Counted from the first letter of the stretch, positions 32,840 to 42,137 are shown. The stretch: 64,000 nt of DNA from Candidatus Moraniibacteriota bacterium (GCA_030645735.1 JAUSNP010000005.1:1-64000), one strand, 5' to 3'. A program made the numbers and translations. Notes: generated by a model not told the origin, from the letters alone.

Positions 32840-32935
32840 TAAAGTCCTGAGCAATTGGGATACTCAACCAGAATAAATCGGGAATAATCCCCATGACTGG
32901 AGTAACTGGACTGTGGATACCCGATTTTTTATTTG
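32840..32935 (+). promoter_or_regulatory. Structured leader with terminator-like hairpin before rplC
   Basis: AATCGGG (32876-32882) can pair with CCCGATT (32920-32926) followed by T6, enclosing smaller hairpins such as GGGA..TCCC. The 137-base gap between rpsJ and rplC is the largest early gap of this operon. A ribosomal-protein-responsive attenuator is plausible, in the place where many bacteria have an L4 or S10 leader; which protein binds is unknown. Confidence 0.45.
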
Positions 32936-32947
32936 TAAAAAAAGACT

Positions 32948-33508
32948 ATGGCAAAATTCATATTAGGAAGAAAACTTGGAATGACAACCATCTTCAATGA
33001 TGCGCGAGAAGCACTAAATGTGACTCTTGTTGAATGTGATACAAAAGTTTCTTTGATCAGAACAGAAGAAAAAGACGGATTTGTGGCAGTGCAGTTGGCA
33101 ATGCCAAAAACCAAAAACAAGACTTTCAAAAAAGAATTCAGAATTGCAGCAACTGACATGAAGATTGGTGATGAAGTTGGTGTGGAATCTTTCGAAATTG
33201 GAGACAAGGTGAATATCAGCGGACTTGGCAAAGCAAAGGGCTTCCAAGGTGTTGTGAAGCGCTATGGTTTCAAGGGAGGAAATGCTTCCCACGGAGGCAA
33301 GCACAATTTGCGACAACCTGGTTCAATTGGAGCCGGTTATCCAGAACATGTTATCAAGGGCAAGAGAATGGCTGGACGCATGGGTGGCAAGAGAGTTACT
33401 AGCAAGGCAGTTAAAGTAGTTTTCATAGATAAAGCAAAGAATTTGATGGCCCTCAAAGGTGCAGTACCAGGCGTGCCTGGAGCAATGGTGGAAATCTATC
33501 AAGCATAA
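32948..33508 (+). CDS. rplC: Ribosomal protein L3 (uL3)
   Basis: 186 residues: FILGRKLGMT start, GKAKGFQGVVKRYGFKGG and the loop MAGRMGGKRVT reaching the peptidyl-transferase centre. Slightly shorter than the E. coli protein (209). S10 operon order maintained. Confidence 0.96.
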   Translation: MAKFILGRKLGMTTIFNDAREALNVTLVECDTKVSLIRTEEKDGFVAVQLAMPKTKNKTFKKEFRIAATDMKIGDEVGVESFEIGDKVNISGLGKAKGFQGVVKRYGFKGGNASHGGKHNLRQPGSIGAGYPEHVIKGKRMAGRMGGKRVTSKAVKVVFIDKAKNLMALKGAVPGVPGAMVEIYQA

Positions 33509-33550
33509 TTTAGACAAAAGACATTTGATTAAATAATTAGCGAAATCGGC

Positions 33551-34183
33551 ATGTTAGTTAAGTTATACAATACAGAAGGAAAAGAAGTAAAAGAAATCGA
33601 AGTTTCTGATGCAGTTTTCGGATTGCCTGCAAATGATGATTTGGTTCATCAGATTTTCGTTTCATTAGGAGCTAATCAAAGACAAGTTTTGGCTCACACC
33701 AAGACTCGAGGAGAAAGATCTGGTTCTGGTATCAAACCATGGAAACAAAAAGGAACAGGACGCGCTCGAGTAGGTTCAAGCCGAACTCCAACCTGGAGAG
33801 GTGGAGGTGTAGCTTTTGGACCAACTAAAGAACGCAATTTCAAAGTGAAAATCAACAAGAAAATGAACGCCAAAGCTATTTTGACCGTTCTTAGCGCCAA
33901 ATTGCGCGAAGGTGAAATGGTTGTACTAGACAAGTTGGCTTTGAAAGAAAAGAAAACCAAGGAAATGGCACAAGTTTTGAAAAATCTAGGTGTGAAAGGC
34001 CGAATGTTGATCGGATTTGCTCCAGAAGAGCGCGATATGCGCATCTACAGCCGCAACTTGGTGAAAGTTAACAATATTTTAGTAGAAAAATTGAACGTTT
34101 TGGATATGTTGAATAACAAGAATTTGATTTTGACTCAAGATTCAATCAAATATTTGGAAGAGAAGTACCAAGCTAAGGCATAA
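33551..34183 (+). CDS. rplD: Ribosomal protein L4 (uL4)
   Basis: 210 residues. RQVLAHTKTRGERSGSGIKP and WKQKGTGRARVGSSRTPTWR mark the extended exit-tunnel loop, which is intact. In E. coli L4 represses the S10 operon; the leader at 32840-32935 is a candidate target here. Confidence 0.96.
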   Translation: MLVKLYNTEGKEVKEIEVSDAVFGLPANDDLVHQIFVSLGANQRQVLAHTKTRGERSGSGIKPWKQKGTGRARVGSSRTPTWRGGGVAFGPTKERNFKVKINKKMNAKAILTVLSAKLREGEMVVLDKLALKEKKTKEMAQVLKNLGVKGRMLIGFAPEERDMRIYSRNLVKVNNILVEKLNVLDMLNNKNLILTQDSIKYLEEKYQAKA

Positions 34184-34202
34184 TAAAAAGAATCGAAACG
34201 AA

Positions 34203-34547
34203 ATGAAACAGACAAGTAAAAAAGTTAATAAGGCGAATAGAATTAAAAAGGCAACTGGCGCAAGCATTGCGTATAGAGTTTTGATTGAGCCAATTATCAC
34301 TGAGGCTGCTACTATGGCAATCGAATTGAACAAGTACACTTTCAAAGTCTCAACTGATTCTACCAAGGATCAAATCAAGACTGCGATTGAGGAATTGTAC
34401 AAGGTGAAAGTTATCTCAGTTAACACCCTAAATACTCATAGAAAACCAGTCAGTCATGGCCGAACTCCAGGATTCAAAGCTGCTAGCAAGAAAGCAATTG
34501 TAACATTGAAAGCAGGAGATTCAATCGAATTATTTAAAGGAGTATAA
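34203..34547 (+). CDS. rplW: Ribosomal protein L23 (uL23)
   Basis: 114 residues with a Lys-rich N-terminal extension (MKQTSKKVNKANRIKKATG) before the standard core VLIEPIITEAATMAIELNKY, VKVISVNTL and KKAIVTLKAGDSIELF. Docking site for trigger factor and SRP at the tunnel exit. Confidence 0.95.
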   Translation: MKQTSKKVNKANRIKKATGASIAYRVLIEPIITEAATMAIELNKYTFKVSTDSTKDQIKTAIEELYKVKVISVNTLNTHRKPVSHGRTPGFKAASKKAIVTLKAGDSIELFKGV

Positions 34548-34571
34548 GGACTAAACTGAAAGATTAAAAAT

Positions 34572-35405
34572 ATGGCAATTAAAGTATACAAAAAGAATAC
34601 CGCTGGACGAAGAAACATGTCGATTGTAAAATCGGAGGATGTTTCTAGTAAAAAACCAGAAAAGTCCCTGATGGCTCCAATGAAGAGCAAGGCTGGACGT
34701 TCACACGGAAAGATTTCTGTGCGTCATCAAGGTGGTGGAGCCAAAAGACGATACCGAATTGTTGATTTCAGACAAGATAAGTTTGGTATTCCTGGCAAGA
34801 TTGCAGCGATTGAACGAGATCCAAATCGATCATCTTTCATTGCTTTGATCAATTATGTTGATGGAGAGAAAAGATATATCTTGGCTTCTGAAGGAATGAA
34901 AGCTGGAATGGAAATTTTGACAGCTGAGAATGCGCCAATCAAATTGGGCAACCGAACAAAAGTGAAGAACATTCCAACTGGAACAACTATCTGTAATTTG
35001 GAACTATTCCCAGGCAAAGGTGGACAAATTGTTCGTGGAGCTGGTTCAAGCGCAATTTTGACAGCCGTGGAAGACAAGACTGCTCAAGTGAAAATGCCAT
35101 CTGGAGAAATTCGATTGGTGAGCAGTGATTGCTATGCTACAATTGGACAAGTTAGTAATTTTGAACATAATGCAGTTAATATCGGAAAAGCTGGACGTAA
35201 ACGTCATATGGGCGTTCGACCGGGTGTTCGAGGAACCGTTATGAATCCAGTGGACCATCCACATGGAGGAGGCGAAGGCAAGCAAGGAATTGGCTTGAAA
35301 CATCCGAAGACTCCATGGGGCAAGCCGGCTCTTGGAAAGAAAACCAGAAAGAAAAAGAGATATAGTAATAAGTTTATAATCAAGCGAAGACAAAAGAGAA
35401 AATAA
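34572..35405 (+). CDS. rplB: Ribosomal protein L2 (uL2)
   Basis: 277 residues, full length. SHGKISVRHQGGGAKRRYR, GVRPGVRGTVMNPVDHPHGG and the conserved His in the peptidyl-transferase-proximal loop are present; C-terminus KRYSNKFIIKRRQKRK. Confidence 0.97.
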   Translation: MAIKVYKKNTAGRRNMSIVKSEDVSSKKPEKSLMAPMKSKAGRSHGKISVRHQGGGAKRRYRIVDFRQDKFGIPGKIAAIERDPNRSSFIALINYVDGEKRYILASEGMKAGMEILTAENAPIKLGNRTKVKNIPTGTTICNLELFPGKGGQIVRGAGSSAILTAVEDKTAQVKMPSGEIRLVSSDCYATIGQVSNFEHNAVNIGKAGRKRHMGVRPGVRGTVMNPVDHPHGGGEGKQGIGLKHPKTPWGKPALGKKTRKKKRYSNKFIIKRRQKRK

Positions 35406-35423
35406 TTCAGATACATAACAACT

Positions 35424-35768
35424 ATGACAAGAAGTCTAAAAAAAGGTCTGTATATAGACGAAAGATTAATAAAGAAGATTCAAAATAGACCAGCTGGTGA
35501 TAAATCCACCATGAATATCTGGGCTAGAGCGAGTGTTATTTCTCCTGAAATGATCGGAATCACTTTCGGTGTGCATAATGGAAGAAAACACATCCCTGTA
35601 TTTGTGACTGAAGAAATGGTTGGACACAAATTTGGAGAATTCTCACTGACACGGACTTTCAATAGACACGGAGGAAAGATGCAGAAAGAAATTGAACAAG
35701 CGGCTAAACAAAAAGAACTGGATGCCTCTAAAGCTGCCAAGGCAGGTGGAGACGCAAAAAAGAAATAA
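35424..35768 (+). CDS. rpsS: Ribosomal protein S19 (uS19)
   Basis: 114 residues: MTRSLKKGLYIDERL, TIWARAS-like NIWARASVI, HNGRKHIPVFVTEEMVGHKF and GEFSLTRTF. A 20-residue Lys/Ala-rich tail extends the usual 92-residue form. Confidence 0.96.
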   Translation: MTRSLKKGLYIDERLIKKIQNRPAGDKSTMNIWARASVISPEMIGITFGVHNGRKHIPVFVTEEMVGHKFGEFSLTRTFNRHGGKMQKEIEQAAKQKELDASKAAKAGGDAKKK

Positions 35769-35873
35769 TGATATAAATCGCGAATCAACACAAATCTGAC
35801 TCGAATAATCGCGAATAAAAAATTAGAGAATATTAGTGAATAGATTAGAGATTAATTAGAGATTTATAACATC

Positions 35874-36425
35874 ATGAAAGTATCAGCAAAACTAAACAAT
35901 TTCAGAATGCCAAACCGAAAGGTTAAATTGGTAGCCGACCTAATGATAGGTATGGATGTTGCCGATGCTTTGAATCAGCTCAATGCAACTGCCAAAAAGA
36001 CTGCGCCGTTTTTGATTACTCTTTTGGACAGTGCCATTGCAAATGGTGAAAACAATTTCGGAATCAACAAGGATAACATGTATATTTTCGACGTAGTAGT
36101 GAAAGAAGGAATTACTTTGAAAAGATGGATGCCGAAAGCTTATGGCCGAGCCACTCCAATCCGACGTCGCTCATCTCACATCGAGATCGTGCTAGAAGAA
36201 AGATTTGAAGGTAAAGACCGCAAGACCAAAGAGCAATTGGAAAAAGAAAAGAAAGCTCGTTTGGACGCAAGAAAGAAACTGGAAAAAGATTCAATAGATA
36301 AGCAAGAAAAAGAAACCAAGGCTGTTGAGAAGAATGAAGTGAAATCAAAAGACGCCCGCACAGAAACGAAAGCTTCTGACAAGGGCTGGGCTAAGAAGAT
36401 GTTTAATAGAAAAGCTGGAATGTAA
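35874..36425 (+). CDS. rplV: Ribosomal protein L22 (uL22) with long charged tail
   Basis: 183 residues against the usual 110. The core (MKVSAKLNNFRMPNRKVKLV, FLITLLDSAIANGENNFGI, RATPIRRRSSHIEIVLEE) ends near residue 118; a highly charged Lys/Glu-rich tail of about 65 residues follows. The preceding 105-base gap holds AT-rich heptad repeats. Confidence 0.95.
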   Translation: MKVSAKLNNFRMPNRKVKLVADLMIGMDVADALNQLNATAKKTAPFLITLLDSAIANGENNFGINKDNMYIFDVVVKEGITLKRWMPKAYGRATPIRRRSSHIEIVLEERFEGKDRKTKEQLEKEKKARLDARKKLEKDSIDKQEKETKAVEKNEVKSKDARTETKASDKGWAKKMFNRKAGM

Positions 36426-36459
36426 TTTAAATAGTTTATTGTAAGAACTAAAAAAGGCT

Positions 36460-37119
36460 ATGGGAAAAAAAGTAAACCCAGTTGGACTCCGAATAGGTAT
36501 CACGAATACATGGAAATCAAAGTGGTTCGGAGGGAAAAAAGAATATACAAGCAATCTTAGACAAGATATAGAAATCCGCGAGGCTGTGTCTAAAAAATGG
36601 AAAGCAGCTGCGATTGCTGAAGTTGAGATTGAAAGATCTGCAGCGATGGTGAAAATCATTGTAAAAACTGCTCGACCAGGTGTTTTGATTGGACGAGGTG
36701 GAAGCGGAGTGGAAGATATTCAGAGCTATGTGAAAACCAATTTTTTCAAAATGAAAAAGATTGCGTTGAAGATTGAAATTCAGGAAGTGAAAAATTTTGA
36801 AGAAAATGCATCCCTCATTGCGCAAAACATTGCTGAGCAATTGGAGAAAAGAATCGCTTTCCGACGCGCAATGAAATCAATGCTAGATCAAGTTACGAAA
36901 AATACGTCAATTAAGGGAGTTAAGATAGAAATGTCAGGCCGACTAGGTGGAGCAGAAATGGCGAGACGAGAATGGTCAAGCAAAGGCACATTGCCATTGC
37001 ACACCCTTCGCGCAAACATTGATTTTGCCAGAGCGACAGCCTATACAACTTATGGAACATTGGGTGTGAAGGTTTGGTTGTACAAGGGAGAAGTATTTAA
37101 TAATGAAAACAAGAAATAA
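36460..37119 (+). CDS. rpsC: Ribosomal protein S3 (uS3)
   Basis: 219 residues: MGKKVNPVGLRIGIT start, KH domain with VLIGRGGSGVEDI and C-terminal MSGRLGGAEMARREW, YTTYGTLGVKVWLYKGE. Helps unwind mRNA at the entry channel. Confidence 0.97.
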   Translation: MGKKVNPVGLRIGITNTWKSKWFGGKKEYTSNLRQDIEIREAVSKKWKAAAIAEVEIERSAAMVKIIVKTARPGVLIGRGGSGVEDIQSYVKTNFFKMKKIALKIEIQEVKNFEENASLIAQNIAEQLEKRIAFRRAMKSMLDQVTKNTSIKGVKIEMSGRLGGAEMARREWSSKGTLPLHTLRANIDFARATAYTTYGTLGVKVWLYKGEVFNNENKK

Positions 37120-37150
37120 TTAAACATAGACATTAGATCGAAATACGCAT

Positions 37151-37567
37151 ATGTTGATGCCAAAAAAAGTAAAACATAGAAAGGTTCAAAGAGGCGGAAG
37201 AATCCGTGGCAACTCTAATCGTGGAAATGATGTGAGTTTCGGAAGCTTTGGACTGAAAGCAATGGAGACAGGACTCATTTCTGCTCGTCAGATTGAATCA
37301 GCTCGAAGAGCGATGACCAGATATGTACAACGTGGTGGCAAGATTTGGATCAGGATTTTCCCGGACAAATCAATCACTAAGAAAGGTTCTGAAGTTCCCA
37401 TGGGTAAAGGAAAGGGAACAGTGGATCATTTCGTAGCTGTTGTGCGACCAGGGCGAATTTTGTTTGAAATGGACGGTGTGAAAGAAGATATTGCCAAGAA
37501 AGCTATGGAATTGGCAGCTTACAAGTTGTGTGTAAAATCAAAGTTTGTATCTAAAGAAAACGAATAA
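37151..37567 (+). CDS. rplP: Ribosomal protein L16 (uL16)
   Basis: 138 residues starting MLMPKKVKHRKVQRG, the normal L16 start. GLISARQIESARRAMTRY, RIFPDKSITKKGSEVPMGKG and RPGRILFEM are typical. Confidence 0.97.
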   Translation: MLMPKKVKHRKVQRGGRIRGNSNRGNDVSFGSFGLKAMETGLISARQIESARRAMTRYVQRGGKIWIRIFPDKSITKKGSEVPMGKGKGTVDHFVAVVRPGRILFEMDGVKEDIAKKAMELAAYKLCVKSKFVSKENE

Positions 37568-37604
37568 TTAAATCGCGAATTCGCGAAAGAGATAAACTGC
37601 ATAT

Positions 37605-37790
37605 ATGAAAATAAAGGAAATTAGAGAAAAGAATATTGAAGAATTAAAGAAGCTTTTAGCTGAGAAAAGAGAGCTCGTGCGAAAGCTCAGATTTGATATT
37701 GCAGCCAAACAAGTTAAGAATATCCGAGATATCCGAAATAGCAAACGAGACATTTCAAGAATTTTAACTATTCTTAAAGAAACTAAATAA
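37605..37790 (+). CDS. rpmC: Ribosomal protein L29 (uL29)
   Basis: 61 residues, helical hairpin: MKIKEIREKNIEELKKLLAE and NIRDIRNSKRDISRILTIL. Four bases before rpsQ. Confidence 0.94.
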   Translation: MKIKEIREKNIEELKKLLAEKRELVRKLRFDIAAKQVKNIRDIRNSKRDISRILTILKETK

Positions 37791-37794
37791 TACA

Positions 37795-38043
37795 ATGGAA
37801 AAGAATTTAGAAAAAGCTAAAATAATTATCAAGAAAAAAGGCATTGTCATCAGCGACAAAATGGCCAAGACTGTTGTAGTGGCTGTGGAAAGCTTGAAGA
37901 CTCATTCAAAATATAAGAAGAAATACAAGTCAACCAAGAAATATAAGGCGCATGACGAAGAAGGGAAATACAAGGTTGGCGACGCAGTTGAGATCATCCC
38001 ATGTAAACCAATGAGTAAGGATAAACGATATAAAGTAGTCTAA
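37795..38043 (+). CDS. rpsQ: Ribosomal protein S17 (uS17)
   Basis: 82 residues: KKGIVISDKMAKTVVVAVE, HSKYKKKYKSTKKYKAHDEE, GDAVEIIPCKPMSKDKRYKV (the OB-fold S17 pattern). Four bases before rplN. Confidence 0.95.
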   Translation: MEKNLEKAKIIIKKKGIVISDKMAKTVVVAVESLKTHSKYKKKYKSTKKYKAHDEEGKYKVGDAVEIIPCKPMSKDKRYKVV

Positions 38044-38047
38044 ATAT

Positions 38048-38413
38048 ATGATACAAGCAGAATCAAAAGTAAAATCAGCTGACAACTCTGGAGCAAAGGT
38101 TATTGAATGCTTCAAGGTTCTTGGTGGATCAAAAAAACGATATGCTCAGATTGGTGACATCTTTGTGGCGTCTATCAAATCAGCTGAACCTCGTGGAATG
38201 GTGAAAAAAGGAGACAAGGTTCGCGCAGTTTTGGTGAGACAAGTCAAGGCGCTTCGCCGAAAAGATGGAACTTACATCCGATTTGATGAAAATGCCGCTG
38301 TGATTTTGGATGGCAAAGAGCCAAAAGGAACTCGTATCTTTGGACCAATTGCCAGAGAAATTCGAGAAAAAGGATTCAGCAAAATTGTTTCTTTAGCCCC
38401 GGAAGTATTATAG
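38048..38413 (+). CDS. rplN: Ribosomal protein L14 (uL14)
   Basis: 121 residues, exact usual length: MIQAESKVKSADNSGAKVIE, RKDGTYIRFDENAAVILDG and GTRIFGPIAREIR. Confidence 0.97.
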   Translation: MIQAESKVKSADNSGAKVIECFKVLGGSKKRYAQIGDIFVASIKSAEPRGMVKKGDKVRAVLVRQVKALRRKDGTYIRFDENAAVILDGKEPKGTRIFGPIAREIREKGFSKIVSLAPEVL

Positions 38414-38444
38414 TATTTAAAAAAAGGACACCTAAAACATTTTT

Positions 38445-38750
38445 ATGAAGATAAAGAAAAACGATCAAGTTAAAATATTAGCTGGCAAAGACCGAGGAAA
38501 AACGGGCAAGGTTTTGCGAGTGCTTGCGACTGAAGATAAGATTATTGTAGAAGGTTTGAATATCGTGAAAAAGCATGTTAAGGCGAGAAAAGAAGGCGAG
38601 AGCGGACAACGCATCGAACTTCCAGGCAAGATCAATGTTTCCAACACGATGTTAGTTTGTCCTAAATGTGGAAAAGCAACTCGAATTGGATATAAAATAA
38701 CTGGCAAAGACAAGATGCGAATTTGTAAACAATGTAAAGCTGAATTATAA
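38445..38750 (+). CDS. rplX: Ribosomal protein L24 (uL24)
   Basis: 101 residues: KIKKNDQVKILAGKDRGKTG (KOW motif), VEGLNIVKKHVK. A C-terminal CPKCGKATRIGYKI..CKQC zinc-ribbon-like segment with two CxxC pairs is present. Confidence 0.95.
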   Translation: MKIKKNDQVKILAGKDRGKTGKVLRVLATEDKIIVEGLNIVKKHVKARKEGESGQRIELPGKINVSNTMLVCPKCGKATRIGYKITGKDKMRICKQCKAEL

Positions 38751-38757
38751 GAAAAAT

Positions 38758-39306
38758 ATGTATAAATCAATCAAGGAAAAATATAATACTGAAGTTGTAG
38801 CTGAGATGAAAAAACAATTCGGTTTCAAAAGTACTTTGCAAGTGCCAAGAATCGAAAAGGTTGTCATTAATGTTGGAATTGGAAAGTTTATCAAGGATTC
38901 AGCCCTGGTTGAAGATGTGAAAAAAACTATGATTGTGATTGCTGGCCAAAAACCAGTTATGACTCAAGCTAAGAAGTCTGTCGCTGGATTCAAGATTCGA
39001 GAAGGTCAAGAAGTTGGAATCAAGGTTACATTGCGAGGCAAACGAAAGTGGGCTTTCATTGAAAAATTGGTAAATTCTGCCATTCCTCGAGTGCGCGATT
39101 TCCAAGGAATCAAAGAATCAGCCGTGGATGCAAGTGGTAATTTCAATTTAGGAATCAAAGAGCATACAATTTTTCCAGAAATTTTGGCAGAAAATGTAAA
39201 AAACATTGTTGGATTCCAAATCAATATCACCACGACTGCTAAGAATCATAAAGAAGGATTGGAATTGTTCAGAACGTTGGGTTTCCCATTGGTAAAGAAA
39301 AATTAA
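38758..39306 (+). CDS. rplE: Ribosomal protein L5 (uL5)
   Basis: 182 residues: PRIEKVVINVGIGKF, KPVMTQAKKSVAGFKIREGQ, IPRVRDFQGI and FPEI. Binds 5S rRNA. Confidence 0.97.
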   Translation: MYKSIKEKYNTEVVAEMKKQFGFKSTLQVPRIEKVVINVGIGKFIKDSALVEDVKKTMIVIAGQKPVMTQAKKSVAGFKIREGQEVGIKVTLRGKRKWAFIEKLVNSAIPRVRDFQGIKESAVDASGNFNLGIKEHTIFPEILAENVKNIVGFQINITTTAKNHKEGLELFRTLGFPLVKKN

Positions 39307-39348
39307 ATTTGATAATAGAGAAAAATTAGAATTAAGTTTTAAAATAAT

Positions 39349-39534
39349 ATGGCAAAAAAATCTGTTGAAGCTAGAGCTCGAAAAACACCAAAATTTTCAA
39401 CTCGGAAAGTCCTTCGCTGTTGGAGATGCGGTCGAAAGCATGGATATATGCGAGCATTTGATATTTGCAGAATCTGCTTTCGAGAATTAGCAAGTACAGG
39501 TCAAATTCCAGGAGTAAAGAAATCTAGTTGGTAA
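39349..39534 (+). CDS. rpsN: Ribosomal protein S14, zinc-binding type (uS14)
   Basis: 61 residues. The short zinc form with CWRCGRKHGYMRAFDICRIC (two CxxC pairs) and FRELASTGQIPGVKKSSW, as in Gram-positives and this radiation. Confidence 0.96.
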   Translation: MAKKSVEARARKTPKFSTRKVLRCWRCGRKHGYMRAFDICRICFRELASTGQIPGVKKSSW

Positions 39535-39654
39535 ATTATAAATGTTAATCGTTATCAGCCAATAATATTAGTTGAATAGTTGGCAGCCCGCTTCGACTCG
39601 ATTAGACAATCAAGTCGAATCGAGGCGAGTGAACCAATAACTAATCGAAAAATT

Positions 39655-40059
39655 ATGTTAGATCCTATAGCAGAAATGTTAACTCGAATACGAAACGCTC
39701 AAATGGCAGGGCATAAGGATGTTGTTATTTCAGCGTCTAAATTGAAATTGGCTATCGCTGATATTCTTAAGAAAGAAGGTTTTGTAGCGTCTGTTTCGAA
39801 AGAAAAACTCGAAGTTCTTGAGAACATCAAGATTGAATTGAAATATCACCGAACATCAAATACTCAGAAACTTCCAGCCATCAAGGAAATTAAAAGAGTT
39901 AGTAAGGAAGGTCAAAGAATTTATGTAAAGAATAAGGAAATCCGATCAGTTAAGAACAATTTTGGAATCTCAATCATCTCAACTCCAAAGGGTGTGATGA
40001 CTGGTTTTGAAGCCAAGAAAGCTGGTTTGGGTGGAGAAGTCATTTGTGAAATTTGTTAA
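39655..40059 (+). CDS. rpsH: Ribosomal protein S8 (uS8)
   Basis: 134 residues from ATG 39655: MLDPIAEMLTRIRNAQMAGH. An in-frame ATG at 39580 would add 25 residues unlike S8 and is rejected. C-terminal NNFGISIISTPKGVMTGFEA is typical. The upstream 120-base gap contains an inverted CGATTCGA-type repeat. Confidence 0.96.
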   Translation: MLDPIAEMLTRIRNAQMAGHKDVVISASKLKLAIADILKKEGFVASVSKEKLEVLENIKIELKYHRTSNTQKLPAIKEIKRVSKEGQRIYVKNKEIRSVKNNFGISIISTPKGVMTGFEAKKAGLGGEVICEIC

Positions 40060-40104
40060 TTAATAGAGTAGAATACTTAAGACTAATAAGACGCATCAAA
40101 ATAT

Positions 40105-40644
40105 ATGAGTAGAATTGGTAAAAAAATTATAACCATCCCAGAAGGAGTTACCGTAACTCTTAATCAAGATATGCTTGAGGTTAAAGGACCAAAAGGTACT
40201 CTTAGTTTTGTGCATCACAAAGAAGTTTCTTTGGAAATTGGTGAAAAGGAAATCTCAGTTAAGAATGTAGGTAAAACAAAGAAAGCTCCAGCTATTTGGG
40301 GTTTGACTCGCGCACTGATTAGCAATATGATTGATGGCGTGAAAGAATCTTATGTTAAGAAATTGGAATTGCAAGGCGTTGGATATCGTATGGCAGTAGC
40401 TGGCAAAAAAATTAATATGGCCTTGGGTTTTTCCCATCCAGTGAATGTTGATGTTCCAGAAGGCTTGGAAGCTAAGATTGAAGAAGGTGTTCTGGTGATT
40501 TCCGGTATTGACAAGCAATCTGTTGGACAATTTGCTGCTGAAATCAAAAGATTGAAACCAGTCGAGCCATATAAGGGCAAGGGATTTAGATATGTTGGTG
40601 AACAAGTGCGAAGAAAAGCTGGTAAGAAAGCTGCTTCAAAATAA
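40105..40644 (+). CDS. rplF: Ribosomal protein L6 (uL6)
   Basis: 179 residues: MSRIGKKIITIPEGVTV, GVGYRMAVAGKKINMALGFS and VEPYKGKGFRYVGEQVRRKA. Confidence 0.97.
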   Translation: MSRIGKKIITIPEGVTVTLNQDMLEVKGPKGTLSFVHHKEVSLEIGEKEISVKNVGKTKKAPAIWGLTRALISNMIDGVKESYVKKLELQGVGYRMAVAGKKINMALGFSHPVNVDVPEGLEAKIEEGVLVISGIDKQSVGQFAAEIKRLKPVEPYKGKGFRYVGEQVRRKAGKKAASK

Positions 40645-40700
40645 AACTTGAATAAGACACATAAGACTTAATAAGACACATTTTAAAGAGCATAAGCTAT

Positions 40701-41048
40701 ATGAAAAAACTAAGTAGAAATCAAACAAGATTACATAGAAAGAAAAGAATCCGAGCTAAGATCTCTGGAAGCTCTGAAATGCCAAGATTGGCTATTTTTA
40801 GAAGTCTTCGCAATGTTTCTATTCAAGTGATTGATGATATTTCAGGCAAGACTCTTGTGTCGGCTAATCTTCTGGATTCGAAAGCTAAAAACACCGTAGA
40901 TGGCGCTAAGGAATTGGGTAAATCTGTAGCGGAAAAATGTAAAGCTTTGAAAATTGAAAGTATTGTTTTCGATAGATCTGGCTACAAGTATCACGGAAAG
41001 ATTAAGGCGGTAGCTGATGGGGCACGCGAGGCTGGACTTAAATTCTAA
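40701..41048 (+). CDS. rplR: Ribosomal protein L18 (uL18)
   Basis: 115 residues: RRHKRIRAKISG-like start KKRIRAKISGSSEMPRLAIF, SVAEKCKALKIESIVFDRSG and HGKIKAVADGAREAGL. Binds 5S rRNA. Confidence 0.96.
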   Translation: MKKLSRNQTRLHRKKRIRAKISGSSEMPRLAIFRSLRNVSIQVIDDISGKTLVSANLLDSKAKNTVDGAKELGKSVAEKCKALKIESIVFDRSGYKYHGKIKAVADGAREAGLKF

Positions 41049-41105
41049 TCTCATTTTAATTAGACGAATAGTACTAATAAGACGAATTTATAAAATATAA
41101 GGCAT

Positions 41106-41618
41106 ATGGGACGAGACAACAAAAATTTTAGAGGAAAAAAGGAAAAGCCTGAATTCGATCAGAAGCTTCTTGATTTGGCTCGCGTAACTCGCGTAGTTAA
41201 AGGTGGACGACGATTTAGATTCAGAGCAACTTTAGTTATTGGCAACAGAAAAGGCAAGGTTGGCGTGGGCGTTGGCAAAGGAGCAGATGTTTCTGATGCT
41301 ATCAAAAAGGCTTTTGAAGATGCTAAGAAGAGCATGATTGTGGTCAAGATCACTAAAGGAACAATCGCGCATGATATCAATTTTAAATCTAGAAGTGCTA
41401 AGATTATTTTGAAACCAGCGGTGGAAGGACGTGGAATTATTGCTGGTGGTGCCGTTCGATCAGTTGTTGAATTTGCTGGAATCAAAGATATTGTTTCTAA
41501 ATCACTTGGAACAGCTAATAAATTGAGTGTGGCTCGCGCTACAGTTGAAGCGTTAGCAACCCTAAACCAAGCTCGAACTAGAAAAGAAAGAATCAATCCG
41601 GAAGTGAGCGCTAAGTAA
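41106..41618 (+). CDS. rpsE: Ribosomal protein S5 (uS5)
   Basis: 170 residues: LARVTRVVKGGRRFRFRATL, GNRKGKVGVGVGKGADVSDA, RGIIAGGAVRSVVEFAGI. The next gene is rplO; rpmD (L30), normally between them, is absent. Confidence 0.97.
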   Translation: MGRDNKNFRGKKEKPEFDQKLLDLARVTRVVKGGRRFRFRATLVIGNRKGKVGVGVGKGADVSDAIKKAFEDAKKSMIVVKITKGTIAHDINFKSRSAKIILKPAVEGRGIIAGGAVRSVVEFAGIKDIVSKSLGTANKLSVARATVEALATLNQARTRKERINPEVSAK

Positions 41619-41650
41619 TCAACAGCTTTTAAAAAAGTTTATTCAAATAT

Positions 41651-42088
41651 ATGCAGATAAATACGCTAAAAATTAAGACCCCCAAGCAAAAAAGAAAGAC
41701 TATTGGTCGTGGTGGAAGAAAGGGGACTTATTGTGGAAAAGGAAATAAGGGTCAAAAAGCGCGAAGTGGTTGCAAAATCAATCCGTTGTTTGAAGGCGGT
41801 CGCTCAACTTTGGTTGATCACATGAAGAAAAAGCGTGGATTTACTTCACTAGCTAAAACTGTTAAAACTATTGATATTGCTGAATTGGAAAAGAACTTCA
41901 AAAGCGGCGAAATGGTGAGTATTGAGACCTTGGCCAACAAGAATTTGATCAGAAAAATCCAGACCTCTGCTAAAGTAAAACTCCTTGGAAACTCAGAATT
42001 GACAGTCAAATTGACCATTGCAGCTGGAATCTTGCTCAGCGCGTCTGCAAAGAGCGCCGTTGAGGCAGCTGGTGGAAAAGTAGAATAA
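41651..42088 (+). CDS. rplO: Ribosomal protein L15 (uL15)
   Basis: 145 residues: KRKTIGRGGRKGTYCGKGNK, GQKARSGCKINPLFEGG and C-terminal SASAKSAVEAAGGKVE. Directly after rpsE because L30 is missing. Confidence 0.96.
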   Translation: MQINTLKIKTPKQKRKTIGRGGRKGTYCGKGNKGQKARSGCKINPLFEGGRSTLVDHMKKKRGFTSLAKTVKTIDIAELEKNFKSGEMVSIETLANKNLIRKIQTSAKVKLLGNSELTVKLTIAAGILLSASAKSAVEAAGGKVE

Positions 42089-42109
42089 TCTTCGATAATA
42101 GTGTATTAT

Positions 42110-42137
42110 AAAAGGGTGGCGCAAGCCCCCTTTTATT
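42110..42137 (+). terminator. Hairpin with T-tail between rplO and secY
   Basis: AAAAGGG.GGC pairs with GCC.CCTTTT around GCAA, then ATTGTT. Probably a partial terminator separating the ribosomal genes from secY-adk-map. Confidence 0.75.
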
